From Mesorhizobium neociceri (GTDB lineage Bacteria > Pseudomonadota > Alphaproteobacteria > Rhizobiales > Rhizobiaceae), in contig NZ_JACDTY010000006.1 of NCBI RefSeq assembly GCF_013520985.1, positions 186,001-250,000 on the forward strand: a DNA stretch of 64,000 nt. The letters run 5' to 3'. The position numbers were made by a program, and so were the translations under genes. Shown here one piece after another: positions 9,001 to 17,212 of this stretch. The notes beneath the pieces are model-generated. The model saw only the letters and a list, made by a program, of their open reading frames with translations. It ran no database searches and was not told the origin of the DNA. Within the stretch, counting starts at the first letter, position 1; each line of letters starts with the position of its first letter.

Positions 9001-9052
9001 GGCCGTCGGCGCTGCCGACTGGTATGGAAACGCATCAGCTCTAACTCTTTGT

Positions 9053-9126
9053 GGAGCATGTTCTTTGGGACAAAACGGTTCCCGTTTGTCCGACAAAACC
9101 GGTTCCCACTTTTCGGGATCATGCTC
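9053..9126. repeat. Rhizobial GGAGCATG...GGATCATGCT palindromic repeat
   Basis: The element runs from GGAGCATG (9053-9060) to GGGATCATGCT (9115-9125) and contains the AAAACCGGTTCCCACTTTT core seen again at 63800-63848. An inner pair, GGACAAAACGG and CCGTTTGTCC, makes a second hairpin. Its right end touches the start of the LacI-type gene, so the element supplies that gene's leader. Confidence 0.75.
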
Positions 9127-9127
9127 T

Positions 9128-10162
9128 ATGACTGCAGCCATGAAAGCCACCGTTTCGGACATAGCCAGAAGCTGCGGTCTGTCGACGGCGACCGTCGACC
9201 GTGTGCTCAACAATCGGCCGGGCGCCAGCGCCGCCAACCGGCAGCGCGTGATGGAAGCGGCCAAGCAGCTCGGCTATTTGCCGGTGGTCGACCAGGTGAC
9301 GCTGCCGTCGCGGCCGGCGCATCTCGAATTCTTCCTGCCGATCGGCGCCAACGCCTTCATGGTCGATCTGGCGGGGCATATCGAGGACTATGCGGCGCGC
9401 CTGCCGCTGGTCGCTTCCTGCCGCATCCACAACCTCGCCGGCATCTCGCCCGCAGCACTCCAGGCGGCGGTCGAAAATCTGTCGCTGAAGGCCAATGGCG
9501 TCGGCGTCATCGCCGTAGATCACCCGCGAACGCGCAACATATTGCGCGACGTGGTCGAGGCCGGCATCCGCCTCGTGACGCTGGTCTCCGACGTTCCGGC
9601 CGCCCCGCGCTCGGCCTATGTCGGCATCGACAACCGCGTCGCCGGGCGCACGGCGGCGCTGTTGATGGGGCGCTTTCTCAATGGCCGGCAGGGTCATCTG
9701 GCGATGGTCGTCGGCTCACGCTCCTATCGCGGGCACGAGGAACGCGAGATGGGTTTTCGCTCGGTGCTGTCAGAGGAGTTTCCCAATCTCACCGTCTCGA
9801 GCGCGGTCGAAATCAATGACGAACCGGAGGGCAGCTATGCCGCGACGATGCAGGCGCTGCACAACGAGCCGGAACTGCTCGGCATCTATTGTGTCGGCGC
9901 CGGACGCTCAGGCGTGGCCAGGGCACTGCTCGAAACCAGGCCAAGGAAGAAGCCGGTCTTCATCTGTCACGACCTGACAAAGGAAACGCGCGGCTATCTT
10001 GTCGACGATCTCGCCGATGTCGTCATCGACCAGAATGCGCGGCTGATCGCCGAGCAATCGGTGATCCGCCTGCTCGGCTCGATCGCGTCGGCCGCACCTT
10101 ATCTGACGAAAAAGTTCATCGAGCCGCGGCTGATCTTCAAGGAAAACGTGCCGGTGCAGTGA
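9128..10162 (+). CDS. LacI-family transcriptional regulator
   Basis: The 344-residue product has an N-terminal LacI helix-turn-helix (ATVSDIARSCGLSTATVDRVL, hinge region ending KQLGYL) and a sugar-binding core of the periplasmic-binding type, with VGIDNRVAGRTAALLMGRFL and CHDLTKETRGYL in the effector domain. Two starts are possible, ATG 9128 and ATG 9140, both just downstream of a palindromic repeat. It follows the sugar transporter genes in the same direction and is most likely the sugar-responsive regulator of that cluster; the operator was not identified. Confidence 0.9.
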   Translation: MTAAMKATVSDIARSCGLSTATVDRVLNNRPGASAANRQRVMEAAKQLGYLPVVDQVTLPSRPAHLEFFLPIGANAFMVDLAGHIEDYAARLPLVASCRIHNLAGISPAALQAAVENLSLKANGVGVIAVDHPRTRNILRDVVEAGIRLVTLVSDVPAAPRSAYVGIDNRVAGRTAALLMGRFLNGRQGHLAMVVGSRSYRGHEEREMGFRSVLSEEFPNLTVSSAVEINDEPEGSYAATMQALHNEPELLGIYCVGAGRSGVARALLETRPRKKPVFICHDLTKETRGYLVDDLADVVIDQNARLIAEQSVIRLLGSIASAAPYLTKKFIEPRLIFKENVPVQ

Positions 10163-10274
10163 ATTTGCGCCGTGGCGGCTTTTCCTATTTGTACGACAAG
10201 TCGGGGTAGCTGTCGCAAATCTGCACAGCAGCTATGCATCTTTTATGGTTGCCGAATCATTAAGCAACTCGTAG

Positions 10275-10397
10275 GTATTGGTCGTCGGCCATCTACTCCT
10301 CCCAGATGCGATGCCGGCGCTGAACGCGGTGCACCTCCTCCCGCATCTCGTTCGAAATCGAGCCCGCTGCCACCTCCTCCCGGCAGCGGGCTTTTTT
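10275..10397 (+). ncRNA. Probable alpha-r14 (NfeR1-like) trans-acting sRNA with three anti-SD loops
   Basis: Three successive stem-loops display a CU-rich loop: CATCT-(actcctccc)-AGATG at 10290-10308, GTGC-(acctcctccc)-GCAT at 10329-10346, and an 11-bp stem AGCCCGCTGCC-(acctcctccc)-GGCAGCGGGCT at 10361-10392 followed by a T-run. The third is a textbook Rho-independent terminator. Known alpha-r14 family sRNAs of rhizobia, such as S. meliloti NfeR1, are about 120 nt and carry the same CCUCCUCCC motif in three loops, through which they pair with Shine-Dalgarno regions of transporter mRNAs. The 5' end near 10275 is a guess from family length. No ORF crosses it with coding character. Confidence 0.85.
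10361..10397 (+). terminator. Rho-independent terminator of the sRNA
   Basis: An 11-bp GC-rich stem (10361-10371 with 10382-10392), a 10-base loop ACCTCCTCCC and a run of six T from 10392. It would also stop any read-through from the LacI-type gene 200 bp upstream. Confidence 0.85.
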
Positions 10398-10450
10398 CGT
10401 TTTTGCAGAGATTCGACGAGAGAGATGACCTCGCAAGCCGGGGCGATGGC

Positions 10451-10607
10451 AAGGCCCCCTCACCCGGATTGCCAACCGAATTGCGAAGGGCAATTCGGGG
10501 CAATCCGACCTCTCCCCAAGGGGAGAGGAGTTCGCGCCGGCGCTGGCTCCTGCCTCTTCTCCCCTCGGGGAGAAGGTGGCCGCGAAGCGGCCGGAGAGGG
10601 GGGCTTT
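10451..10607. repeat. RIME/MITE-like palindromic element (copy 1)
   Basis: AAGGCCCCCTCACCC at the left and GAGGGGGGCTTTA at the right are near-complementary ends. Inside are further hairpins (CCGAATTGCGAAGGGCAATTCGG; CTCTCCCCAAGGGGAGAG; CCTCTTCTCCCCTCGGGGAG). The segment GGTGGCCGCGAAGCGGCCGG is shared in inverted form with the element at 42016-42152. Such elements are common between genes in Rhizobiales and carry no gene. Confidence 0.65.
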
Positions 10608-10631
10608 AGTACAAACTCAGTGCGCTGGGAA

Positions 10632-11213
10632 TCAGCGCGCCCTGAAAGAGCTGATCAGGCCTTCCGCCATGCGCACGAACTGTGTGCTGGGGCCTTGGCA
10701 GCCCATGGTCTGCACGCTGACACGCGCGCCTTCGAACAGCAGCGACAGCGTATCGGCGAGAAGCTCGGCCTGACCGATGCCGGCATCGCGGCACAGCGCA
10801 ACAAGGCGATCGCGCTGGGCTCCCTTGAGTTCCTTGATCACGCTCCTGGCCGGGTGGTCCGGTTCAGTCAGCTCGACGGCTGCGTTGGCCATGTCGCAGC
10901 CGCGGCCGTCGGCGGCGAGCATCTCGGCTACCTTGCGAACCCAGGCATGCAGTTGCGCCAGCTTGTCGCCAGGGTGCTCAGCCTCGAATTCGTCCCATAT
11001 CGCGGCGCCCTTGGCTGCCGATGCGCGCAGGCATTGGACGATCAGCTCATCCTTGGATTCGAAATGACGGTAGAGCGTCATCTTGTTGGTGCCGGCGGCT
11101 TCCGTGATGGCGTCGACGCCGACGCCCTTGATGCCATGCTTGTGAAACATGTCCTGCGCCGTCTCCAGGATTCGATCCCGGGGGCGCACACGATCCGTAA
11201 TGCCGTCTGCCAT
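10632..11213 (-). CDS. TetR/AcrR-family transcriptional regulator
   Basis: The 193-residue product has the N-terminal TetR DNA-binding domain (AQDMFHKHGIKGVGVDAIT, then AGTNKMTLYRHFESKDEL at about residues 42-59) and a variable ligand-binding C-terminus. It is divergent from the RND efflux genes at 11693-16062, and two matching GTTAC-N6-GTAAC palindromes lie between them at 11263-11303. By analogy with AcrR and similar regulators it should repress the pump, and perhaps itself, until a toxic ligand binds. Ligand unknown. Confidence 0.92.
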   Translation of the reverse strand: MADGITDRVRPRDRILETAQDMFHKHGIKGVGVDAITEAAGTNKMTLYRHFESKDELIVQCLRASAAKGAAIWDEFEAEHPGDKLAQLHAWVRKVAEMLAADGRGCDMANAAVELTEPDHPARSVIKELKGAQRDRLVALCRDAGIGQAELLADTLSLLFEGARVSVQTMGCQGPSTQFVRMAEGLISSFRAR

Positions 11214-11251
11214 CGCAGTCTCCTTGTCTCCCTAAAATTTCGGTTCACCTC

Positions 11252-11280
11252 TTGACTAGGGTGTTACCGGTCTGTAACTA
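11252..11280 (+). promoter_or_regulatory. Putative sigma-70 promoter of the efflux operon
   Basis: TTGACT at 11252-11257 and TAACTA at 11275-11280 are separated by 17 bp. The first TetR-type palindrome (11263-11278) covers the spacer and the -10 region, as expected for a repressed promoter. Transcription would start near 11287 and leave a leader of about 170 bp before the first small ORF. Confidence 0.5.
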
Positions 11281-11303
11281 TCCTGATGTTACTTACTGGT
11301 AAC
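11263..11303. promoter_or_regulatory. Two tandem TetR-type operators
   Basis: GTTAC-N6-GTAAC occurs twice, at 11263-11278 and 11288-11303, centres 25 bp apart. The outer arms GGTGTTACC (11260-11268) and GGTAACACC (11298-11306) also make the whole region an inverted repeat. It lies between the divergent TetR and RND genes. The sequence supports the symmetry; binding by this TetR protein is inferred. Confidence 0.65.
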
Positions 11304-11456
11304 ACCTATGTAGCCTTCCGTCAATAACAAGGCCGTGAACTGGTCCTGCCAGATCATAAAGGGTGAAAATTGCAGTTCATGCGGCTTCGGCCGGTGAAGA
11401 GATGAAAAAACGGTTCGTGATCATCCGATGCGAATCGCTGGAATGGAGACGCTCCA

Positions 11457-11699
11457 ATGTCGCAGCGCAAGGATTTGACCATCGATGAAGCCATCCGGGA
11501 TCCGATGATCCGGCTGGTGATGAAGGCGGACCGTGTCAACCCGCGCGCTTTCGAAGCGATGCTGAGGACCGTGGCCGATGAGCAGGGCTTCAGCGGCGCG
11601 GCGCCGTCTTCCTACTTTTTGCAGGACCCGGGCTCAGTGCGCAGCCGGCGGCTGTCCCGGTCTGCCCATTCTTTTAAAGAGGCTTGCTTGTCGTGGTAA
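11457..11699 (+). CDS. Small conserved-type protein upstream of RND pump
   Basis: An 80-codon ORF starting at ATG 11457. Its first half (LTIDEAIRDPMIRLVMKAD, then VNPRAFEAMLRTVA) looks like a folded helical peptide; similar short proteins occur in rhizobia as far as I recall. The second half is low-complexity and basic (SVRSRRLSRSAH) and may not be conserved, which could mean a frameshift or a drifting end. Its stop (11697-11699) overlaps the RND start at GTG 11693, so it may couple translation of the pump. It could instead be a leader peptide. Confidence 0.5.
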   Translation: MSQRKDLTIDEAIRDPMIRLVMKADRVNPRAFEAMLRTVADEQGFSGAAPSSYFLQDPGSVRSRRLSRSAHSFKEACLSW

Positions 11700-14600
11700 A
11701 CTTTTTCATCCATCGCCCGATCTTCGCCTCGGCGATCGCCATCATCATGGTGCTCGCCGGCACGATTTGTTATTTCCTGCTGCCGGTTTCGCAGTTTCCC
11801 GACATCACCCCGCCGCAGGTGGTGGTCAGCGCGCATTATCCGGGCGCCAGCGCGCAGGTGGTCGCCGATACGGTGACGACGCCGCTGGAGCAGCAGATCA
11901 ACGGCGTCGAAGGCATGACCTACATGTCGTCGTCGAGCTCCAATGACGGCTCCTCGACCATCACCATCACCTTCGATGTCGGTTATTCGCTGAGCACCGC
12001 GGCCGTAGACGTCCAGAACCGCGTCTCGCAAGCCGCCTCGTCGCTGCCGGCGATCGTCAACCAGGGCGGCGTGACGATCAAGAAGCAGAACCCGAATTTC
12101 GTCCTCATCGTCAACCTGACCTCGCCCGACAATTCAGTCGACCCGGTGGCGCTGAGCAACCTTGCCTATCTGCAGGTCGTCGATCCGCTGAAGCGGCTGC
12201 CCGGCGTCGGCGATGTGCAGATCTTCGGCGAACGGCGCTATTCGATGCGCGTCTGGCTCGACCCGGACAAGCTCGCCAATCTCGGCATCACCGCGGTCGA
12301 CGTCCAGAACGCCATTTCGGAACAGAACGTCCAGGTCGCCGCCGGCAAGATCGGCCAGTCGCCGGCGCCCGCCGGCACCGCCTTCGAGATGCAGGTCAAC
12401 GCCGTCGGCCGCCTGAGCGACCCGAAGGAGTTCGGCGACATCGTCGTGCGCGCCAACACCGGCACCGGCTCGCTGGTGCGGCTGCGCGACGTCGCCCGCA
12501 TCGAGCTCGGCGCGCTGCAATATTCCTCGTCGGCCTTTTTCGGCAAGGAGCCGACGGTCGTGCTCGCCGTCTACCAGATGCCCGGTTCCAACGCGCTCGA
12601 TCTGCAGCAGCACGTCAAGGACAAGATGCAGGAGTTGTCGGCCCGTTTCCCCAAGGGCGTCTCCTATGCCATGCACTACGACACGACGCGCTTCGTGTCG
12701 GCCTCGATGCATGACGTGCTGATCACGCTCGGTGAAGCACTGGTGCTGGTCGTGGCCGTGGTCTTCATCTTCCTGCAGAGCTGGCGCACGACGATCATCC
12801 CGACCATCGCCATTCCGGTGTCGCTGGTGGCGACGATGGTCGTCATGGAGATGCTTGGCTTCTCGCTCAACATGCTCTCCCTGCTCGGCATGGTGCTGGC
12901 CATTGGCCTCGTCGTCGATGACGCCATCGTGGTGGTCGAAAATGTCGAACGACAATTGGAGGCCGGGCTGAAACCATTGGCGGCGACCAAGGCCGCGATG
13001 GCCGAAGTCACCGGACCGATCATTGCCACCACCGCGGTGCTGATGGCCGTCTTCGTGCCGGTCGCCTTCATTCCCGGCGTCTCCGGCAAACTCTACAACC
13101 AGTTCGCACTGACGGTGGCGATTTCGGTCGGCATTTCCGCCTTCAACTCGCTGACGCTCAGCCCGGCGCTGAGTGCCGCCTTCCTGCGCCATCGCGGCGA
13201 AACGCAATTCGCCCCGTTCCGCTGGTTCAACACCGGCTTCGACAGACTGTCGCATGCCTACGCTCACGGTGTGCGCATCCTCATCCGGCTGCGCTGGATC
13301 ATGCTCGGCCTGTTCGCGGCCGGACTGGTGGCCACCTACTTCGTCTGGCAGAAGCTGCCTTCGACCTTCCTTCCGGTCGAGGACCAGGGCTACTTCTTCG
13401 TTGTCATCCAGCTGCCCGACGGCGCTTCGCTGCAGCGCACCGACGCGGTGGCGCAGAAGGCCCGCGACATACTGCAAGCGACGCCCGGCGTCGACATTGT
13501 CGGCTCGATCAGCGGCCTGAACTTCCTGACGAGTGCAGCGCAGTCGAACTCGGCCGTCGAGTTCGCCATTCTGAAGCCCTGGGAGGAGCGCGGCCCCGAC
13601 CAGAGCGCGTCGAAGCTCGTCGCCGACGTGCGCGGCAAGCTGATGCAGATTCCGGAGGCCTTCGCGCTGTCCTTCGATCCGCCTTCGATCCCGGGTATCG
13701 GCACCACGGGCGGCTTCGAATTCGTCGTCGAAGATCTTACCGGGCGCGGCAGCGTTGCCCTCAACGATGCGACGCAAGCCGTGATCGCCGAGGCGCGCAA
13801 GCAGCAGGAAATCAATCCGCAGCAGCTGTTCTCGCCGTTCTCGACCTCGACGCCGCAGTTCAACTACGACCTCGACCGCAGCAAGGCCAAACTGCTCGGC
13901 CTCAACCTGCCCGATGTCTTCAACACGCTGCAGATTTATCTCGGCTCGCTCTACGTCAACGACTTCAACCTGTTCGGCCGCACCTTCCGGGTGACCATCC
14001 AGGCCGACAAGGATGCACGTGCGGACGCAGCCGACCTTTCGCGGCTCTATGTGCGCAATGCGTCCGGCGGCATGGTGCCGCTCTCGACGCTGGGCAAGCT
14101 GGTGCCGTTCGTCGGCCCTGAAACCGTGCCGCACTACAACAACAACGCCTCGGCCACGATCAATGGCGGCGCTGCCCCCGGCTTCTCGTCGGGCCAGGCA
14201 GTGGCCGCGATGGAACGGGCCGCTGCCACCGCGCTGCCCAGGGATTTCGGTTTCGAATGGACCGGCATCACCTTCCAGGAGCTCAAGGCGGGATCGATTG
14301 CGTCGGTCGTCTTCGGCCTCGCCATCGTCTTCGTCTTCCTGATCCTGGCGATGCAGTATGAGAGCTGGGCGATGCCGTTCATGGTGCTGCTGGCGGTGCC
14401 ACTGGCCCTGTTCGGCGCCTTTGCAGCCCTGTTCTTGCGCGGCATGCAGATCGACGTCTACTCGCAGATCGGCTTCGTCATGCTGATTGGCCTCGCCGCC
14501 AAGAACGCGATCCTGATCGTCGAGTTCGCAAGGCGGCGGCGCGAGGAAGGCTTGAGCATTGTCGACGCGGCGATGGAAGCCGCGCGGCTGAGGCTGCGGC

Positions 14601-14893
14601 CGATCCTGATGACGGCCTTCGCCTTCATCCTCGGCGTGCTGCCGCTGATGTTTGCGACGGGCGCCGGTGCTGCAAGCCGGCAATCGATCGGCACCACCGT
14701 CTTCGGCGGCATGGTCGCAGCGACAATCCTGTCGCTGGTGTTCGTACCGGTCTTCTACGCGGTGATCGAGCGGCTGCGCGAAGGCCGCGAGCGCAGCGAA
14801 CCCGCCGCACATGATCAGGACCATAGTGACCAGGACAATAATGAACCGACTGCCGAACCAGCGCCCGCGCGCCTGGCCGAAGCAGCCGAATAG
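11693..14893 (+). CDS. RND efflux pump, inner-membrane transporter (AcrB/MexB-like HAE1 family)
   Basis: About 1066 residues, the usual RND length. It starts NFFIHRPIFA, has the two large periplasmic loops and twelve membrane segments expected, and keeps the proton-relay residues: the aspartate pair in GLVVDDAIVVVENVE (TM4) and the lysine in GLAAKNAILIVEFA (TM10). This drug/proton antiporter should work as a trimer with the membrane-fusion protein encoded just downstream. The start is probably GTG 11693, after AAAGAGG at 11676-11682; TTG 11684 is too close to that site. No outer-membrane channel gene is present, so a TolC elsewhere must be used. The C-terminal tail is acidic and charged. Confidence 0.93.
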   Translation: MVNFFIHRPIFASAIAIIMVLAGTICYFLLPVSQFPDITPPQVVVSAHYPGASAQVVADTVTTPLEQQINGVEGMTYMSSSSSNDGSSTITITFDVGYSLSTAAVDVQNRVSQAASSLPAIVNQGGVTIKKQNPNFVLIVNLTSPDNSVDPVALSNLAYLQVVDPLKRLPGVGDVQIFGERRYSMRVWLDPDKLANLGITAVDVQNAISEQNVQVAAGKIGQSPAPAGTAFEMQVNAVGRLSDPKEFGDIVVRANTGTGSLVRLRDVARIELGALQYSSSAFFGKEPTVVLAVYQMPGSNALDLQQHVKDKMQELSARFPKGVSYAMHYDTTRFVSASMHDVLITLGEALVLVVAVVFIFLQSWRTTIIPTIAIPVSLVATMVVMEMLGFSLNMLSLLGMVLAIGLVVDDAIVVVENVERQLEAGLKPLAATKAAMAEVTGPIIATTAVLMAVFVPVAFIPGVSGKLYNQFALTVAISVGISAFNSLTLSPALSAAFLRHRGETQFAPFRWFNTGFDRLSHAYAHGVRILIRLRWIMLGLFAAGLVATYFVWQKLPSTFLPVEDQGYFFVVIQLPDGASLQRTDAVAQKARDILQATPGVDIVGSISGLNFLTSAAQSNSAVEFAILKPWEERGPDQSASKLVADVRGKLMQIPEAFALSFDPPSIPGIGTTGGFEFVVEDLTGRGSVALNDATQAVIAEARKQQEINPQQLFSPFSTSTPQFNYDLDRSKAKLLGLNLPDVFNTLQIYLGSLYVNDFNLFGRTFRVTIQADKDARADAADLSRLYVRNASGGMVPLSTLGKLVPFVGPETVPHYNNNASATINGGAAPGFSSGQAVAAMERAAATALPRDFGFEWTGITFQELKAGSIASVVFGLAIVFVFLILAMQYESWAMPFMVLLAVPLALFGAFAALFLRGMQIDVYSQIGFVMLIGLAAKNAILIVEFARRRREEGLSIVDAAMEAARLRLRPILMTAFAFILGVLPLMFATGAGAASRQSIGTTVFGGMVAATILSLVFVPVFYAVIERLREGRERSEPAAHDQDHSDQDNNEPTAEPAPARLAEAAE

Positions 14894-14907
14894 AATTGGA
14901 GACCAAA

Positions 14908-16062
14908 ATGCGTAAATGGAAAATAGCTTTGGGAACTGCCGTCGCCCTCGGGGCGATCTCGGTGGCAAGCGTTCACTTCCTAGACATGGCCAATCTCAGC
15001 CTTAATGCCGGCACGGCGGCAGCGACGCCGGCGCCAGCGGCATTCGTGATGCCGGTGCCGGTGGCGAACGTGGTCAAGAAGACGATCCCGATCTATCTCG
15101 ACTACGCCGCCCGCATCGAGCCGATCCGCAGCGTCACCTTGCAGGCCCGCGTGCCCGGTTATCTTGACGAACAGACGGCTGAGGACGGCGCGGATGTGCG
15201 CAAAGGCGACGTGCTCTACAGGATCTCGCCCGACGACTTCCAGGCGGCTCTCGACCAGGCCAAGGCCGAGGTGCAGCGCGACCAGGCAACGCTCGACTAT
15301 GCGCGTTCCAATCTCGGCCGCGGCTCCGAGCTCGCCAAGAGCGGTTACCTCGCCAAGGATGGGTTCGACCAACGCACCAGCACCTTGCGCCAGGCCGAAG
15401 CCTCGCTGGCCGTCAACCAGGCGGCGGTGCGGACGGCCGAGCTCAATTTGAGCTATGCCGAAATCCACGCCCCGTTCGCCGGCCGCGTCGGCCGCAACCA
15501 GGCTTCCGTCGGCACGCTGGTCAGCATTGCCGGCACGGTGCTGAACACGCTGGTGCAGCTCGACCCGATCTACGTCACCTTCAATCCGAGCGAGACCGAC
15601 CTGGCCGAAATCGAGCAGGCCCGCGCGGCCGGTCCGATCGAGGTCGAGGTGTTGCTGCCCGGCGAGACCGAGGCCAGTCAGAAGGGCGAACTCACCTTCA
15701 TCGACAACACGGTCGACCACTCGACCGGTACGATTACGGCGCGCGCCACCATCGGCAATGCGAAATTCTCGCTGCTGCCGGGCCAGTATGTCCGCGTGCG
15801 GCTGCACATCAAGCAGCTGCCCGACGCGCTGATGGTGCCGCAGGTGGCGCTGGGTTCGAGCCAGCTCGGCAAATATGTCTATGTCGTCGGCAAGGGCAAC
15901 ACGGTCGACCAGCGCATCGTCTCGCTCGGGGCGACCAGCGGCGATCTGGTGGCCGTCCTCAGCGGCGTTGCCGAAGGCGACCAGGTGATAACGGGCAATC
16001 TGCAGAAGATCGGACCTGGAATGCCGATCTCGCCATTGCCTCAGGAGAAACCGGCCAGCTGA
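14908..16062 (+). CDS. RND efflux periplasmic adaptor (membrane-fusion protein, AcrA/MexA-like)
   Basis: The 384-residue product has an N-terminal membrane anchor or signal (MRKWKIALGTAVALGA), a lipoyl/barrel-sandwich half-motif (ARVPGYLDEQTAEDGADVRKGD), a coiled-coil hairpin (about residues 100-170), the second lipoyl half (APFAGRVGRNQASVGTLV) and the beta-barrel. No lipobox cysteine is seen, unlike AcrA. The ATG at 14908 follows TTGGAGA; the in-frame TTG at 14896 is less likely. Gene order is pump first, then adaptor, the reverse of acrAB. A strong terminator follows at 16088. Confidence 0.92.
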   Translation: MRKWKIALGTAVALGAISVASVHFLDMANLSLNAGTAAATPAPAAFVMPVPVANVVKKTIPIYLDYAARIEPIRSVTLQARVPGYLDEQTAEDGADVRKGDVLYRISPDDFQAALDQAKAEVQRDQATLDYARSNLGRGSELAKSGYLAKDGFDQRTSTLRQAEASLAVNQAAVRTAELNLSYAEIHAPFAGRVGRNQASVGTLVSIAGTVLNTLVQLDPIYVTFNPSETDLAEIEQARAAGPIEVEVLLPGETEASQKGELTFIDNTVDHSTGTITARATIGNAKFSLLPGQYVRVRLHIKQLPDALMVPQVALGSSQLGKYVYVVGKGNTVDQRIVSLGATSGDLVAVLSGVAEGDQVITGNLQKIGPGMPISPLPQEKPAS

Positions 16063-16087
16063 TAACCCCCATCAGTCCCGGTTCTGT

Positions 16088-16125
16088 GGCGCCCTCGGTT
16101 CCCACACCGAGGGCGCCGTTTTTTA
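16088..16125 (+). terminator. Rho-independent terminator of the efflux operon
   Basis: GGCGCCCTCGGT (16088-16099) pairs perfectly with ACCGAGGGCGCC (16106-16117) across a 6-base loop and is followed by GTTTTTTAT. It lies 26 bp after the adaptor stop and ends at the tail of the convergent LysR gene. Confidence 0.9.
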
Positions 16126-17043
16126 TCGAGTGCCGCGCGCCGTTTTTGGAGTGGCAGCGAGCAGCGCGACGAGACCGGCTATGTCGGCCCGTTCGGCTTT
16201 CGCCGGCAGCATGAAGGCGCAATAGGGCTGGCCGAGCCGGACGGAGATCGCGGAGAGCGCGATCAAGCGACCAGCTTCGAGATCGGTAGCAGCCATCGTC
16301 GTCTGGCCAAGTGCGACACCCAGCCCCAGTCTCGCCGCCGATATCGCCAGGCTGGAGAGGCCAACACGGCGGCCATGCGAAGGGTCGGGCGCGCGAGTGC
16401 CGCCTGCAACCGCGAACCAGTCCGCCCAGCTTGGATGCGAGGCATAGTTTGGGCCCCAGTTGGTGTGGATGAACTGGCTTTCATGCATATCCGCCAGGAT
16501 GGAGCCTTGGTTGCCGTGGCGCTTCAGGAAACCGGGCGAGGCGACCGGCAGCACCTCATCGTGCACGAGCCGCACCATCCTGAGCGCCGGATAGTGATAG
16601 TCGCCATAGGAGATGCGCAGGTCGATGTTCTGGCGCACGACATCGACCGGATCGTCCTCGACGCGGATATCGATGGCCATCTGCGGGAAGCCGTCGAGCA
16701 ATTCGGCCAGCCGAGGCGCCAGCCACAATTCGGCCAGCGAGAACGGCACGCTGACGACCAAACGGGGCCGTACGCCGCCCTCCAGCATGCGCCGGCCGAC
16801 CGCCGCTATGTCGCCGAGCGCACGGGCTGTCTGCGGATAGATAGCGTGGCCGGCATCGGTCAGCGTGATGCGGTTGCCATTGCGCACGAAGAGCTGCTTG
16901 CCGAACCAGCTTTCGAGATTGCGGATCTGCTGGCTGACGGCGGCGGAGGAGACGCCAAGTTCGGTGGCGGCAAGCGTGAAGCTGCCGGCGCGCGCGGCGA
17001 CCTCGAAAGCACGCACGGCGTTTAGAGGCGGGAGCTTTTCCAT
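16123..17043 (-). CDS. LysR-family transcriptional regulator (GcvA-like)
   Basis: The 306-residue product begins MEKLPPLNAVRAFEVAARAG and has the LysR winged helix (SFTLAATELGVSSAAVSQQIRNLE, then LFVRNGNRITLT), typical of the GcvA/AmpR-like subgroup. The effector domain shows DIRVEDDPVDVVRQNIDLRI and the W-rich region common in this group. It is divergent from the oxygenase gene starting at 17144 or 17213, and by the usual LysR pattern should control it. The last residues overlap the T-run of the efflux terminator. Confidence 0.9.
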   Translation of the reverse strand: MEKLPPLNAVRAFEVAARAGSFTLAATELGVSSAAVSQQIRNLESWFGKQLFVRNGNRITLTDAGHAIYPQTARALGDIAAVGRRMLEGGVRPRLVVSVPFSLAELWLAPRLAELLDGFPQMAIDIRVEDDPVDVVRQNIDLRISYGDYHYPALRMVRLVHDEVLPVASPGFLKRHGNQGSILADMHESQFIHTNWGPNYASHPSWADWFAVAGGTRAPDPSHGRRVGLSSLAISAARLGLGVALGQTTMAATDLEAGRLIALSAISVRLGQPYCAFMLPAKAERADIAGLVALLAATPKTARGTR

Positions 17044-17143
17044 GTCGCTTCCTCAATATTTTCTTGTGCAACCCTAATAATTTTCCGCGTTGAGAGAAAG
17101 ATTTTTTTGTCGTCTTCTGCTTTCGAAACCGGAGCATTTGACG

Positions 17144-17203
17144 ATGAAAGACATTCTCGACCTCGACCGCTACCCGCTGGACCGCGAAGGCGCCCCTGAA
17201 TAG
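17144..17203 (+). other. Orphaned N-terminal codons of the oxygenase gene, closed by an in-frame TAG
   Basis: An ATG at 17144 opens a frame MKDILDLDRYPLDREGAPE that ends at TAG 17201-17203. After that stop the same frame continues QRLVDTSVASLETDG into the oxygenase body without break. Related proteins typically read ...SPEWQ.LV at this point as I recall, so TGG to TAG (Trp20 to stop) is the simplest explanation. It is either a real nonsense mutation, a sequencing error, or a case of restart downstream. Confidence 0.6.
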
Positions 17204-17212
17204 CAGCGGCTG

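Noticed and set aside
10451..10607. Possible CRISPR-like or phage-derived repeat block
   Set aside because: No regularly spaced direct repeats; the structure is one palindromic element with internal hairpins.
12134..14968. 944-codon minus-strand ORF antisense to the RND pump gene
   Set aside because: Product is His/Arg/Asp-rich without domains; the plus strand encodes a full RND pump with proton-relay motifs. It is a high-GC shadow frame.
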